Assembly (NCBI GenBank): GCA_031001845.1
Contig: JARNGD010000022.1
Coordinates: 124,001 to 188,000, forward strand
Direction: 5' to 3'
DNA length: 64,000 nt
Source of the DNA: Achaetomiella virescens
Lineage: Eukaryota; Ascomycota; Sordariomycetes; Sordariales; Chaetomiaceae
Under the pieces are notes generated by a model, which did not search any database, was not told the DNA's origin, and was given only the letters and a program-made list of their open reading frames with translations. Shown piece by piece: positions 1 through 12,179 of this stretch (position 1 is its first letter; every line of letters begins with the position of its first letter). The position numbers and the translations under genes were made by a program.

Positions 1-297
1 CATTGGAGCCATCTTTGTTCTTGTTCCATCGATTTGGTAATCGGTTCTCCAGCCGCGCTTCTGAGGCTCGGCCGGTGATGGCTGGCATCGGCTCTCGTAG
101 CTGAACCTCGCCGCCGACATGGTCGGTCATTGGCATCGGCCCCACTCCCCGTGCACAGCCCACCCGGGGCCGAAGGCGGGGGTCGGGAGCATCGTGAGCA
201 CAGGGGCAGGGTTGTTAAAGGCTCGCCAAGGTTAGGCGCCTGCACACGGCTGGGGTATAAACAACGGGGTGTTTGAACACCCCAACAAGTCAACATC

Positions 298-684
298 CTA
301 CTCCACATCATTGCAATTCGAACCTGAGGAAGTAACAGGAGATACAGTTTCAGTCGCGTTCTCGAATGGATATGGGCAGCCCCATTTTGCTGTGGCCCAC
401 AATCCTCGCGTCGGGTCGGCGACTGACTGACGATCAAGAGAATTGAAGGAGAATATAGTTCGGGCCTCTTGAGCCGCTGCATTCGCTTGGTGTCGAAGGG
501 CTCGTTGTAAAGCGTGCCAGGCGGTGATGGAGGCGGCCGTCGGCTCTCTGGAAGGAGGCGGCGGCAGAGGCGACGCGTCCAGATCGAAGAACTGGCCTAG
601 GACAAAAGCACACCTCAGAGCTTGTCGTCCAGTACACGCTTCCCCATACCGACCAGAGTCCGGAACAAGTGAGTCCAGCAACAC
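298..684 (-). other. Possible coding exon, unrecognised
   Basis: A 128-codon open stretch on the minus strand is rich in Ala, Arg and Pro. It has no ATG at its 5' end: the first codon is GTG and the frame stays open upstream through a proline run encoded by a TGG/CCA repeat. If real it would be a 3' exon of a gene starting somewhere before position 900. I recognise no family and see no convincing splice acceptor, so this is only a candidate. Confidence 0.15.
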
Positions 685-2411
685 GCCGCGAACTGTAAAG
701 ACGAAGGCGCCCGCTGGTGGTGGTGGTGGTGGTTTTTGATGCTATCGTTGTTGAAGACAAATATATCACAGATCCCAAAACAGAGAACATACTCCGCTGA
801 GGGAACCTCAGAGAACCAGGACCTATATAGGCACGTACCAACAACAAGGATAAGAAGAGATGGCCCTAGGCTTTCTGTAGGAGTAGCACATTGTCTTTGC
901 AACAGTTGTTGTTGTTTGTTTTTGGTTTCTGAAGGAAGGAGGAAGGGGAGGCGGAGCGGAGACTGTGGACGAGGATGATCACCTCATCAAGTTGTCTGCG
1001 CTTGCTTTAATTGACTTCTATCAGGGCAATGTCGACTCTAGTTGATGGGACAAGTTACTCATTTTGTATACCACGCGGCTTCTCTCCGTAGGTCTTAAGC
1101 GGAAGTGGTCACGGAGCGGGTCCGAAGTGGTTGGAAAAAGGTAATTGTGATGTCCGTCTACTTACCAGGTATTGTTGGCTGCTGCGACTCCCGGATTTTG
1201 GCCTCCAGTTTCCCCTTTTTGGCAATGCTTGCAGCTCTGCAGCACGTTCTCAATGCGTACAGCGAATTTCAAGTAGTATATACATACATACACCCACCCT
1301 AAACGCACATGTCGGGGGTCATTTGGGCCGCTTGAAATGGTGCGGCTTAGGATGCCTCAAAGGATAGTCCAAATAACGACCTACCCTTGTGGAATTCTGC
1401 ACTTTAGGTTGTCGTTGACGAAAGTCAGTCATAAACTTAACTTCTAACTATCTCAAACCAATCAAGAACCGCACAGCACCTCAAGTGCAGCAAGAGAACG
1501 TCCTCTCACTAGTACTCAAATATATGATCCCCAACAAATTTCTTCAAACCTCCTTAAACCCCTTGCTATACTCGACTCTATAGAGCGTTACATGCCTTAA
1601 CTCTCAGCGTTTTTTTTCTTTTTCCCATTTTCTTTTCATTTCTCTTTTGCCCTTTCTCTTTTTTTCTCTCTTCGATTTTTTCTTTTCCTCTTCTCTTTTT
1701 TTTTTTTTCTTTTCCCTTTTTGTATTTTTTCCTTTCCCTTTTTTAAACCCAACTCAGGAAGGCTGTTTATTGATAGGTGGACTTGGATTGGCGTGGAGTT
1801 GTTCGAATCAAAGGGGTTGAGACGAGACGAGTGAGTTGAGACGAACCTTCAGGGGCAAGAGCAGGGGTTTGAAGCACATCGCCTGGCAGCCGTACCTGCT
1901 GCGACACGTTCCAAACGGAGCTTGGGGGTAGTATCCTTGTTTGAAGTGCACAAATCTGGCGGTTGGCCTCTTCCACCTCCTTTGTTTTGATCCTCCATAG
2001 ATCGCCAGATCTCCATTGGATCTGCTGAGCTATAGCATGGATGCTCCGGAAACACCCCTATTGTCTAGGCCAAGCGCTAACAACCCTGGATACCTCGGTT
2101 GAGCAGACGACGGAACAGATGAGGCCAAGCCAGAACCATGTTGTTCCACCAACAATGCAACTCCGTGGGTGTCGCCACGGTGTCGTTGTCGAGCAGAGGT
2201 TGGATCCTGCTGCAGAGTCCAGAAATATTTATAATATCTTGGTCCCAGTTCAAGACGTTTGCATATTTTGCTCATCACATCCGCGCTATATCGGTTCTTC
2301 GTTTTCCAGTCTTACTTATTCTCTCTTTGACCAACAGCAGTGCTGTTTTAACTTCGTGTTCTATCTTTACTACTTTTAGACGTTTGCTTCACCTTTTGTC
2401 GGACTATTACC
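685..2411. other. Gene-poor stretch upstream of the secreted-protein gene
   Basis: No open frame here has recognisable similarity or a splice-supported structure. It contains a short (TGG)n run near 715-732 and a long polypyrimidine tract, listed separately. The last 150-200 bases before 2412 are presumably the promoter and 5' leader of the secreted-protein gene. Confidence 0.5.
1609..1745. repeat. Polypyrimidine (T/C) low-complexity tract
   Basis: About 135 bases of almost uninterrupted T and C on the plus strand, with T runs of up to about 13, broken only by a few isolated A and G bases. It codes for nothing recognisable. Such tracts occur in fungal promoters and can adopt triplex structures; no function is shown here. 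Confidence 0.8.
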
Positions 2412-2995
2412 ATGTATTTCAAGGCCGCAGTCCTCTTCTCCCTTCTTGCCTCTTCTCTTGCCATTCCGACACCAATGCCAACCGAAATGTCAAACGCGGT
2501 GTCCTCACTGTCCAGGACTACTCCCAGTTCCAGATCTCTAATGGCGTGGCCGGCAATGCCCTGGCCGAGGTGAACACCAAGTTCCCCGTAAGCATTTGGG
2601 CTCCCCACCTTTTTACCTTCTCACTGACGCTCTGTAGATTGACCAATCCAATCTCGCCGCCGTCGACGCCGAGACCTCGCCATCCTCAAGGCCGCTCGCA
2701 ATGAACGGCCGAGGCAGCCGAGACGCAGGCGGGCGGGTTCAACGAAGCCATCAAGGCCGCGGGCGGCAAGGACACGGCGACCGGCAAGGCGCTGCAGAAT
2801 GGCAAGATTAAGAACAAGGTGCTCAAGCTGCAACTGGAGGTGCTGGCTTTGCAGATCGAGGCCGCCCAGGGCAAGAACACGACCGCACAGCTGGCCAAGG
2901 AACAGACCAAGCTGCAGAAGAATGTTCAGTTGGACAAGGCGGCGGCTGGGCAGGCAAGCTCGAGCGTGAACTTTCAGGGGAGCAGTCAGCCGTAA
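2412..2995 (+). CDS. Small secreted protein (Sordariomycete family), frame broken
   Basis: The ATG at 2412 opens a signal peptide (MYFKAAVLFSLLASSLA, then a Pro/Thr-rich stretch). A dibasic KR then leads into the mature part GVLTVQDYSQFQISNGVAGN. A 50-nt intron (2588-2637, GTAAGC...TGTAG) separates the exons. Exon 2 encodes an Ala/Lys/Gln-rich, probably helical domain that ends NFQGSSQP before TAA. The product would be about 190 residues and secreted. I know this pattern as a small secreted protein family of unknown function in Sordariomycetes. One-base deletions near 2485 (AAA run), 2673 and 2704 split the frame; the sequence on both sides of each is still well preserved. The KR resembles a Kex2 processing site, which is inference. 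Confidence 0.75.
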
Positions 2996-3822
2996 GGGAG
3001 AGAGTGGGTGGCCAGCCAGTTGGGGAAAGAGAGATGAGAATTTGGCGGCCATAATGGTTGAGGGTGTCGACTGCGTTGAATCCGGTGATGGATGGCAAAG
3101 GGCTCAGATGGGGAAATGTGATATAATGGCTCATGGAAGGAAGTCAAGAGAAGATCGCCTTGCAACTGCCTCTTCTATCACTCATCATTCCTACCTCGAA
3201 TAGGATTCCCCCTTTGCGTTACTCCCTATTTTGCATCCCATACCATCTACACGACCTGAAGATTATCAGTGTACCTCAGACCGTGTCAATCCTGAGCTGC
3301 TTTTCCGCTACATTACTCAACTCTATTCCCCATTCAGTCGTCACCTAGTTCCGCATTTCCCACCCAAGTCATCTACAACGCTAGTCTCGGCATTTCTTCT
3401 CTTCCTCCATTCGCCCACACTGACAAATATTGGGTCATCATCGTTTGACTCAGCGTCCCACATCCTTGGAGGTGCTTCAGCAGTTCGAGCAAAACGGCTC
3501 AGATTCTTGGGGTCCCACGGAGGTCCAGCGGCCTTTGACTGAAAGATACAGGCTCTGAGGGACTCAACACCTAGATATAGCACTCCGAACTACGAGTTGG
3601 AATGCCTACGGAGATCTGACGGATCAGTTCTCGGGTTCCAGGCAATCCATGTAGAGCACTTTGCCGAAGGGGACAACAAGACAAGGCGAAGGCGAGCAGC
3701 AAGGTGTCGGGAACGGGGAGCACCATGTAGCGGTATAAGTGGGCAACAACCAATACCTGTAGAATAGAGCGAAGTAGATCCCAGCGCACTGCAAAACATC
3801 GACGTGTCCCAAACTCCACCAC
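2996..3822. other. Intergenic, convergent 3' ends
   Basis: This lies between the end of the secreted-protein gene and the 3' end of the MFS transporter on the other strand. I see no conserved coding segment. It should hold both 3' untranslated regions. Confidence 0.5.
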
Positions 3823-5997
3823 CTACTCACCCACCTCGCGATCGTCCCTCCAGTGAATGTACGAAACAACCCGCCACTTCCAAGTAGCGTGCCGGATCTT
3901 CTTGCCCCAGAAGTACAGCGGGATCCAGCACAGGAGCACCGCCGCCGAGATGGCCGCCATGGTGCCGTACGCGCGGACGTACCCAGCCTCTGCCCCCACA
4001 TATTGGTGTAGAAGGACAGCAGGAACCCGAACAGCGACTTGAAGCCCATCACGGCGAGCGTCACCTCGCCGGCCACGGGGCGGTAGGCATCGATGACGTA
4101 CACGAGGCAGACATTGGTGCCTTGGACGATGGCGAAGTTTACTGGAAGTATTAGTGGGGGTTAGACACTGGTTCAAGGGTAGTGACGGGGGGAAGGGGGA
4201 TGAGGGGACTTAGTACACAGCCCGATTCCCAGCACCGGGACCATCCTGTATCGCTCAGTCAGCAAGCCATCCTTTTCCCACCGCATATACCCATAAAGCA
4301 ATTCCAACCACCACGAAAAGAAAACAAATAACCAAAATAAGAGTAAAGACAAACTGGACCTACCAATGCAACCCCCTCCCCACCCCCACGCCGAAAATCC
4401 CCAACCCAACCGGCGCCGCCACACACGCAACCGCCATCGCAGGAAGCCTCATCTCCGGCTCGCGGACCCCTCCGTTCCGCCTCGTTCCCCAGTCCGCAAT
4501 CTTGTCACCCAGCCACCCGCCCGCGGGGATCCCCAGCAACGATCCGACAATGGCAGCCGCAAAGCACAAGCCGACCTGCCAGGAGCGGAAGTCGTATGCC
4601 GCTTGGAACGCGACGTCGGCGTTGGAGGTGAGCGCGACGAGGAAGCCTATGGTTGAGGCGAATACTAGGGAGGAGTAGAAGATTGGAGGCAGGAGGATTA
4701 GACCCAAAGGGCGGCCGAGGAGCAGGGGGAGGGGTTCCGTGGTGAGTTGGGAGGCCGGGAGGAACTTTAGAGATTGAAGGTAGGTGCGTTTGCGGGGGAT
4801 TGGGAGGGGAGTGGAGGATTCGATGTCGGTGGTGATGGTTGCGGCGGTGGACTTTTCAGGGGCCTTGTCTGGGTGGGAGGTTGGGTCGGGTGTGGTCGTT
4901 GTCGGCTGTTCAGGAGAGGAGGATGCTTGGCGGACAAGGGTGGAAGACTCGGGGCGGAAGCGGATGTAAGCTGTTTCGGGAAAGGCGAAGATGGCGATGA
5001 GTAGGACAAGACCTATGAGGGCAGAGGCCACTTGGAAGATGACGCGCCAGTGGTGATTCATGGTGATGAGACTGAGAGAGGTTAGCCCCTTAAAAGGACT
5101 TGGCGTTGAGGGGTAAGCCGACCCAGAGATAATCAGCCCGATTGCCACGCCGACAGCGAGGAAGGATGTGTAGAAAGCCATGACGGCGCCGCGCTCGTGG
5201 AGGAAGAAGATGTCGGCGATGGTGATCGGAGCTGAGCGAGGAGACATTCAGTGATGAACCTTGATAGAAGAGGGTAGATGACTTACCGACAGTCTCAGCA
5301 GCGCCTGCTCCCAAGCCCATCAGGATACGACCAGCCAAAAAAGCACCGTACGAGTGCTCAAAACTGAGCCAGACCGCCGTGGCCTCCTACCGTCAACCCC
5401 AGGCCTCCACGCATGAGTACTAGTATGTTTTACTCACGAAGTAGATCGCGTAGCTAATCACGTACGTCGGCCGTCGACCGTACTTGTTGACAACGGGAAC
5501 CCAAATAAGTTCCCGATGCCTTGCATCAACGCAGTCGTGGTAAAAAAGTAGGCGACCTTGCTCACGGAAGCGGTGAAGAGCTGTGAGTCCTGTCCGGGCT
5601 GGGCGTAGGGGAAGAAGTCCATGGCCATGTTGACGATGGCGATGGATGGACCGGCGGCGAGGAAGTTGCACATCATCATGGCAATACAGATAACTGCCTA
5701 AGATTTCAGTGTGTTTCTTTCCGGTTCCCTGGGGTACGTCAACTGACCTGCTGCCATGTAGTATTTGTACCATTGCGGCCTGGCAGTTGTCAGTCAAGCC
5801 CAACTCGGGCTTCGACGCTGCAGGACATACCAATTTAGGGGATCATTTGGGTCCTCCGAAGGGGCAGGGATCAAGATGATCTCGTTTGTCTCCTGATGTC
5901 GAAGCCTGACATTCCCCAGAGTCCTCATGCGGCCCTTCTCGACGTGCTCAACCTTGTGGCCCACGTCCAACGGTGCCGCAATGCCATCTTTGGCCAT
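3823..5997 (-). CDS. MFS transporter, frame broken
   Basis: Read on the minus strand from the ATG at 5997, a cytosolic N-terminus carries the motif PNDPLNW, common just before the first helix of fungal drug/H+ antiporter-type MFS proteins. Helices follow, with the loop motif NKYGRRP between TM2 and TM3, then HERGAVMAFYTSF near TM4-5. A long hydrophilic Ser/Thr/Pro central loop comes next, then six further hydrophobic segments; the product ends DDREVGE. At least six short introns have GT..AG borders. It is a plasma-membrane or vacuolar transporter of unknown substrate. One-base deletions interrupt it near 5507-5514 (CC to C on the minus strand) and at the C5 run 3993-3997. Another offset is likely at the exon junction near 5700-5750. 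It diverges from the zinc-finger regulator at 7737, which could be its regulator (inference). Confidence 0.85.
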
Positions 5998-7736
5998 CGT
6001 GAAGGGGCATTGGGGAAAGAAGCTGGCGAGCCTGGATATCAAGAGATGGGAGCGGCGTTACCAGGGTTTATATTGTCCTGTTGGCTGAACCAGGATCAGC
6101 CACTGCAACGTGCCAGCAGGGATACATGCAGCCGACAGCATTCATCACAGTAGGGTCCGATCGCTGTGCAGCATGAAGAGCATGGGCTCCAGGATTGAGC
6201 CTAGCCGACACCATTGCTCAATGGCATTACCAGGCCTCGTCATGAGCGCGACTTACAGCGTCTGTAACAGACCCTGGCTGCGGCTGACGTTGCAGTGGGG
6301 TGTTAGTCGCGAGCTTGTTTTGAGGAGACCTTCACGACGCGCCAAAAGATTTCGGATCACCAGAGGGCGTTGGAAAACATGACTCCAAAAATGAGAAGAG
6401 GCTTCCGGGTGCAGCTCAGGTTCATAGAGCACCCCCCAGCCTGACGGGAAGCCTGAGTGAACTTCAAGTTTTCTTGCACTGCAAATGAAGTTGTGCATCT
6501 TTCCAGCACTTGGCTCACGACTTGCCGCAGGTTGGCCGAGAGGTGGTTTCTCTTGGGTTCTGTCGATAAGGGGGTAGGCGTGGCCAGCACTCTTCTCTTC
6601 CATTTCGTTTCGCATGCCACCCGCTCATGTGATACGCGATCTTGGAGTGTTTGGGACTGAGGATTGGCCCCAATTCGGTTGCCCTCTTGACGAAACACGT
6701 TCTGGGTGCTGATGCTGTTGATGGTGCCGACGTTTCTTAAGAGATCTGTCCTCCGCTGGTATGGAGAGAGAGTGTCGGCACGCGCGACTATCTCTCGGGA
6801 GCGGGCCGTCGGTAATTTTCATAGGTGCTGTATTTCGCGAGCACCATCAGGAATAATTAGGGCGACGCAGAACGGGGAACGGCGAGAGACGTTGCGCAGA
6901 GGGGAGTGGGTGCTCAAGGGGAGACGAACCCGATATCCAGCCGTCCTCCCACAACTGGGAGCTGGCCAGTGAAGATGTCCTGCCTGAGAGTCGACATCAA
7001 CTCGCAGCTTTTTGATAAACAACCCGGCAACGCATCCGGCGGAGACGAGATGAAACAGGCGATGGAGAGGCAGGACCCGGAGGCGGAAACGTTGACGCAA
7101 GCGGGGCGGTCCGCGCGTCTTTCGACCATTTCGCGCTCGGTTCCAATTTGGATGACTGGAGCGGCAACGACCAAGTATCAAAGCGGCCGGAGATTGCCGA
7201 GAGCTCCCCTGCAATTTTCCCGCTTTGCGGCTGCTTCTGGCGTCCTCGAGGCTGGCTGTTGACCAAGCCTATCGCCTGCTGCTGGGACCGTCCGAGCAAT
7301 CATGGGGCTTGACGCAGCAAGAGGAAACGAGCTGCTGGGGGGAGATCTTGCAGTCAGTGGAGCCAGTCCCATCCATCAGGGGTTGTGGGCGCGCCAAGCC
7401 GGGGGATTGCGCAAGCCTTGCAGGGGTCCAGGTCGCTGATGGTGACGCCAAACCAAGCGGAGGAGTACTTTCCCATCTCGGGGCAACTGACCAACAACTG
7501 CCTTTGGCATTCAAATTTTCGTTTATGATCACGCAGCCTGAGCCTTTGGTCGGCCAACAGACGCGGATGAGATTGTTGATGAACAAACCAGGCGCATTAG
7601 CGTGCTGTGTCACGGATCCTGACGTGCGCCAGAGCAGCCATCAGCAACTGCCCGACTGACACATTGAGCGCATCCTCAGTTCGTGCCGGAGACGAGCCTC
7701 CGGGGTCTCGGCGACTGGGCGCTCTGAGAACCAGCC
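5998..7736. other. Divergent intergenic region, transporter / transcription factor
   Basis: A 1.7 kb spacer separates the start of the MFS transporter (minus) from the start of the transcription factor (plus). Several open frames cross it, but none has an ATG with recognisable protein similarity or plausible introns. It should contain both promoters and 5' leaders. A CGG-N6-CCG inverted triplet at 7188-7199 fits the general binding-site form of Zn2Cys6 factors. Confidence 0.5.
7188..7199. promoter_or_regulatory. Possible Zn2Cys6 site (CGG-N6-CCG)
   Basis: The sequence CGGAGATTGCCG is an inverted CGG triplet pair with a 6-base spacer, in the shared promoter of the MFS transporter and the zinc-cluster regulator. 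Spacing of 6 is used by Ppr1/UaY-type factors. In GC-rich DNA such a match can occur by chance, so support is weak. Confidence 0.25.
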
Positions 7737-10700
7737 ATGGCCAGTCCCATCGGATATCTCATTCATCACCACGATGCATCACCGCCGCCGGCAGCCCAAC
7801 CCCCAGCCTTCAGTCTTCCTCCGAACCTCGCCGCCCCGATCCAGCCACCATCGGGGTCCCGGACTCCGCTTGTCGGCACCCCCGCCGTGCCGGCACCCTC
7901 CCACGGCCCGACCTCGGCACCACCACCGTCTTTGTCCCGGCCCGGTCCAGAGGAACCCGCAATCTCGGATCGTTCAGGAGCCCATTCCAAGACGCAATCG
8001 CTGTACCAATGTGCTGATTGTCTCCGTACGTCGCCCTGTCAAGGTTGACCGCTGCTTGGCCGCTGACTGCGTCCCCAGGCCGCTATTCTCGCCCTGAGCA
8101 TCTCCAGAGACACATCGCCGCCCATACTCTTGGAAAGCGCTTCACCTGTGATGTATGCCTGTCCCAAACCAGAGAGTTGACGAGCGTGTCAGGGCTGATT
8201 CGGTTCGTAGATCTGCTCCAAAGGCTTTGCCCGAGCTGATCTCTTGAAGCGCCACCGCGCCAATCACCTCGACGAAAACGGCACCAAGCGGAGACGCTTT
8301 AACTCTGTTCCCTCTGCGAGCCGAGTGGGACAAGCATGTCAAGGCTGTGCGAAGGCCAGGGTGAAATGCGAGGAGGTCAAACCGTAGGCCTTTGCCACTC
8401 AGTCGGAAAGGATCGTTGCTGACTATGTCAGATGCACACGCTGCAAGACCCGCGGGCTGGCCTGCGAGGTCGCCTCGTCAGAGGACGCGGCCATGTACCT
8501 TGTTCATCTGTCGGGTAACACCATGGGGCATCGACATGACTCTACCCCTGATCCGCCTGCCCTTTCCCATCAGCCACAGGCCAGCCGCATCACCAACTCT
8601 CTCGAGGCCCAACCTCGTCCCCATTCACGCATTCTGTAAGCCCCGAGGAAAGCAAGGAGGGCATCACCACGCCACGCCATCCCCGATACAGCGAGGACTC
8701 TCAGCTACCAACCCCGGAAACGTCGAACCAAAGCAACCCCGATACCTTCCAATCATATCCAAGTCACGATGGCGATCACGCGAGCGAGGAGCACGCGAGA
8801 CCACCATTCAGCGATTTCCTGCGCGACGTCTTGTACGACCAATCGATGAATAACCCTCCCAAGCTAGCAGAAACACCAGGGATGGCCGTCCTGGACTTCT
8901 ATGACGATGCCAATTTGGATTTCAAAGAGTTCGACTTTGCGCTTCTCGACCACTGGAACTTCGACCCAACAAGGAGCGTGGCAGACCAAACGTCCGAGTC
9001 GGGGGACCCAGTGATCACAGCAGCGATGCCTTTGTCTTTAGTCAAGATTTGGACCGAATCCCCATGGAGGTGGCAACCTCAGCAAGCAGACAACTGCTAC
9101 ACGGAACAGTCCAACTTGCCTCTACCCTCTCACAGCGATGCTCAAGGCACTCAAATCCAAGATAGTCGGGTTGCAGTCGATCGAGTTTCCAAGGACGTGC
9201 TCCATGGATCCTGCCGGGACAGGATTATGGGCACTGTCCTTAGCACATGCCGCGACAGCAGCATGTCAGCTCGAGTGGCGTCTTCCTTTCCGTCAGCCGA
9301 GGCTATGGACTCGTGGATCAACATTTTTCTCGCTGCTCATCTTTGCCAAGTTTCATCATGGCTACATTATGGCTCACTGTCGCTCAACAAGCACTGCACC
9401 GAGTGGCTTGCTACTGCCGCTGCCGCCGGCGCCGTCCTGACCCCGGTCCCTGCCTTTCGCCGGTTTGGTTTTGCATTGCAAGAGGCGATTCGTACGTATC
9501 CTTCCGTCTACACCTCTTCCGCTTTGGCTAACTCGTGTGGCAAGGCGTCTCTATTCCTGAGAAGGTGAGAGCAACCTCATCAAGTGATGAGAACTGTGAC
9601 TGACATTGAACAGTTTGAGGAGAACAACAGAACCATTGCCGATCTGGGCAAAGTCCAAGCCCTGGTGCTCATACAGGACATCGGGCTCTGGAGTGGCAAC
9701 CGACGGAAAATGGAGATTGCTGAATGCCGTAAGCTCAACCGCAGCCCTTCACACCTTGTTCCGCTAACATGATTTGCAGATTTGCTGATACCGATAACGG
9801 TAAGCTGTTGCTTGTGATCTGCTCTTGGGACCTGTGCTGATGATTGTACGTAGATGATGCGCTATCGAGGAAAGTTCGGGAGGTCGGCTTATCCGGATAT
9901 TGTCATCTACCCGTCAGACGAGGGCAAGGTTCTGGAAGAGAAATGGAAGACGTGGTATCAACATGAGTCTTGGAAGAGGTAGGTCACCTGGCCCCTGACA
10001 GCTCACCTTTGCTGACCCTTCATTAGACTCGTCTTCCACTCATTTCTGAGAGATGCTCAAGTCTCCATGACGCAGTTTAACAACCCACTCATGTCATACG
10101 CAGAACTTAGCCTACCCCTGCCCTGCTCCAAAAAGCTCTGGTTTGCCAGAAGCGCTGGCGAGTTCAAGAACGGTTACCTCAAATCCGCCGGCGGCGGCGG
10201 CGGCGGCGGCAGACGGCCCCCTTCGCTGTGCGACCCTCCGTGACATCAACGCTCTGTCGGTAAATCACCATCATCTAGACATCCAATTCGCCATCTCAAT
10301 CTATCTCCACGGCTTCTGGTCCCTCATCTGGGAATACCGCCAACAGGCCTCCATCCACTCCTCCCCGTTCGCCACCACATCCGCCCATCAAACAATGACT
10401 CTCCTCCTCGACTCCCGCCGCGCCGACCTCATTAACCAACTCAAGACCTTCGAACTACTAACCCGCGGCTGGCACGAGATGCTCTCTGCCCAAGAGTCGA
10501 TGCTGCTCAGCCTCTTGCTTCTCAACCTCTACGTCCCGCTTCTCGACCTCCAACTCTTCATCGGAAAAGAAGGCGAAGACCAAGCCCGCCGCGTCTACCC
10601 CTCGCTCCAGCGATGGGTAAACAGTGCAGACGCCCGCCAAGCACTCTGGCATGCCGGGCAGGTTCTACGGCAAGGGAAGCTCTTTCCGAGAGGGCATCTG

Positions 10701-11153
10701 AAGGATTTCTGGGCGGTCGGGGTACACCATGCGGCATTGTGCATGTGGGCGTATGGGGGTTACCAGAGCCTCGATGGATAAGGCCAGGGGCCAGGGTTAT
10801 CATCATCATCAGCAGCAGCAGCAACAACATCGGCAAGGTGGGGTTGTGTACCTGGATGGTGAGGAATCGCCTGCCGTTCAGGGTTGGTTGGATTATGCCC
10901 AGGGGAGGCCGGCTATTCAGCATTTGGATGGTACTGGTGGTACAGGGCAGGGTGATCAAAGGGGCGAGAGGATGGGGGAGTGTTTGTTGGAGGATCCGCG
11001 CGCGTGCGTGAAGGTTGCGCAGGAGATACTGAAGGCGAATTTTGTGGGCATTTGGAGAGCTTGCCGCCGCTGAGTGAGAATATCATTGTGGTGTTAAAGC
11101 AGTTGGAGAAGTCGGCGTGGGCGGTGGGAGTGGGAGATGTATCCCAAGAGTAG
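7737..11153 (+). CDS. C2H2 plus Zn2Cys6 fungal transcription factor, frame broken
   Basis: The ATG at 7737 starts a Pro/Ser-rich region. Two C2H2 fingers follow (YQCADCLR/RYSRPEHLQRHIAAH, then FTCDICSKGFARADLLKRH); introns at about 8030-8081 and 8153-8210 interrupt them. A basic KRRR and a Zn2Cys6 cluster come next (CQGCAKARVKC ... CTRCKTRGLAC, interrupted by an intron near 8385-8431). The remainder matches the fungal-specific factor domain of this dual-finger family, including LVKIWTESPWRWQPQ, VLIQDIGLWSGNRRKMEIAEC and ECLLEDPRACVKVAQEILK. A GGC repeat (about 10188-10211) encodes poly-Gly, and a His/Gln tract lies near 10800. It is a nuclear DNA-binding regulator with an unknown target. The frame breaks in 8606-8633, at 10231-10238, at the G5 run 10755-10759 (one base extra) and near 11054. 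It ends at the TAG 11151-11153. It diverges from the MFS transporter. Confidence 0.85.
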
Positions 11154-12179
11154 GATGAGAGGAGTGACTTTTGGGGTGGCTTGGATGCCATGTTCGGCGT
11201 TGAGGACACTGCATTACTTGGATGTTCTATACCATTAAACAAGTTATTCTCGGTACCTCCTAATGCTCACTGTTTTACCTTGTGTGCGTCGGTGCCTGAA
11301 AATTCCTTTGGTCTTGGCTGTCCTCTTTAGAGTCACCTGGACCTGGCCACAAGGACCCTTCACGTCCACGCAGAGCACTTCTCCAGATGTGCCGGGCAGT
11401 AGACACTACGTTTACCTAACGAGTGCAGAGTGAAACATCCACCTACTTTCCTGTTTTAATAACTCTGGATGAAGCAAGATGCCTCAGGTCAGGTGCCGTC
11501 TTGAACCAGATGGCTGTAGCCCTGTTCCGATGGCTTTGGTCCAGGCGTTTCCGGTTGCACTTTTTGTCCGCGACGTAATAGCGGATGAAACAGTGTGTTC
11601 TCCTCAAGCTCCATTCCACAGGGTAGAGGGCCGCTTTGGGACTGTCGGAGGAAATCTTATACCACCTGGTTAGGGGGAATCGGGAACCTCGGAGAACGAG
11701 GCGATGGAAATAGGACATCTTCTCCCACTGGGCAGCCATCCGGAGACTCACAATGACGTGAATCGTTTTTGGTGCTGACACTTGCTGAGAATTCAGCTGG
11801 TTTTGTTCCAGTTGGCTGTCGACGCCGCACTCCAGGCCTCCTTGGCGTTCAAGAGACCAACCGAGCAATTTGCTCTCACAGAGCTCGGCTTGCTCTCACC
11901 TGCAAACATGACTCAAGTGCACGTCGGACACCATGTCAAGGGCTGGCCCGTGTCGGAGAAGTACTTGCTAATTCTCGGAGAGTATCTAGGGTATGAGGAT
12001 AGCCCCGGGCAGGTCTAGAACTGGGGAAGCCAAAAAAAGGAAAAAAAAAAAAAAAAGGGACAGAAAGTGACTGAGAGGACATTGTCGGCAACCAGAGGCG
12101 GCCAGTCCTCATGTAGAGTCGATAGTCCAGGCTCTGTGGTTTGCCCACGCCGTAGTTACCTTCCAGATACTCCATGGCT
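11154..12179. other. Intergenic, nothing recognised
   Basis: No open frame in this kilobase has recognisable similarity. A 16-A homopolymer with a flanking A-rich stretch lies around 12035-12057. The part next to 12180 may include a decayed continuation of the FTA2-like fragment. Confidence 0.4.

Noticed and set aside
12030..12060. A-rich run that might be a retrotransposed poly(A) tail
   Set aside because: The nearby FTA2-like fragment is on the minus strand, so the run would be poly(T) at its 3' side. No target-site duplication is visible.
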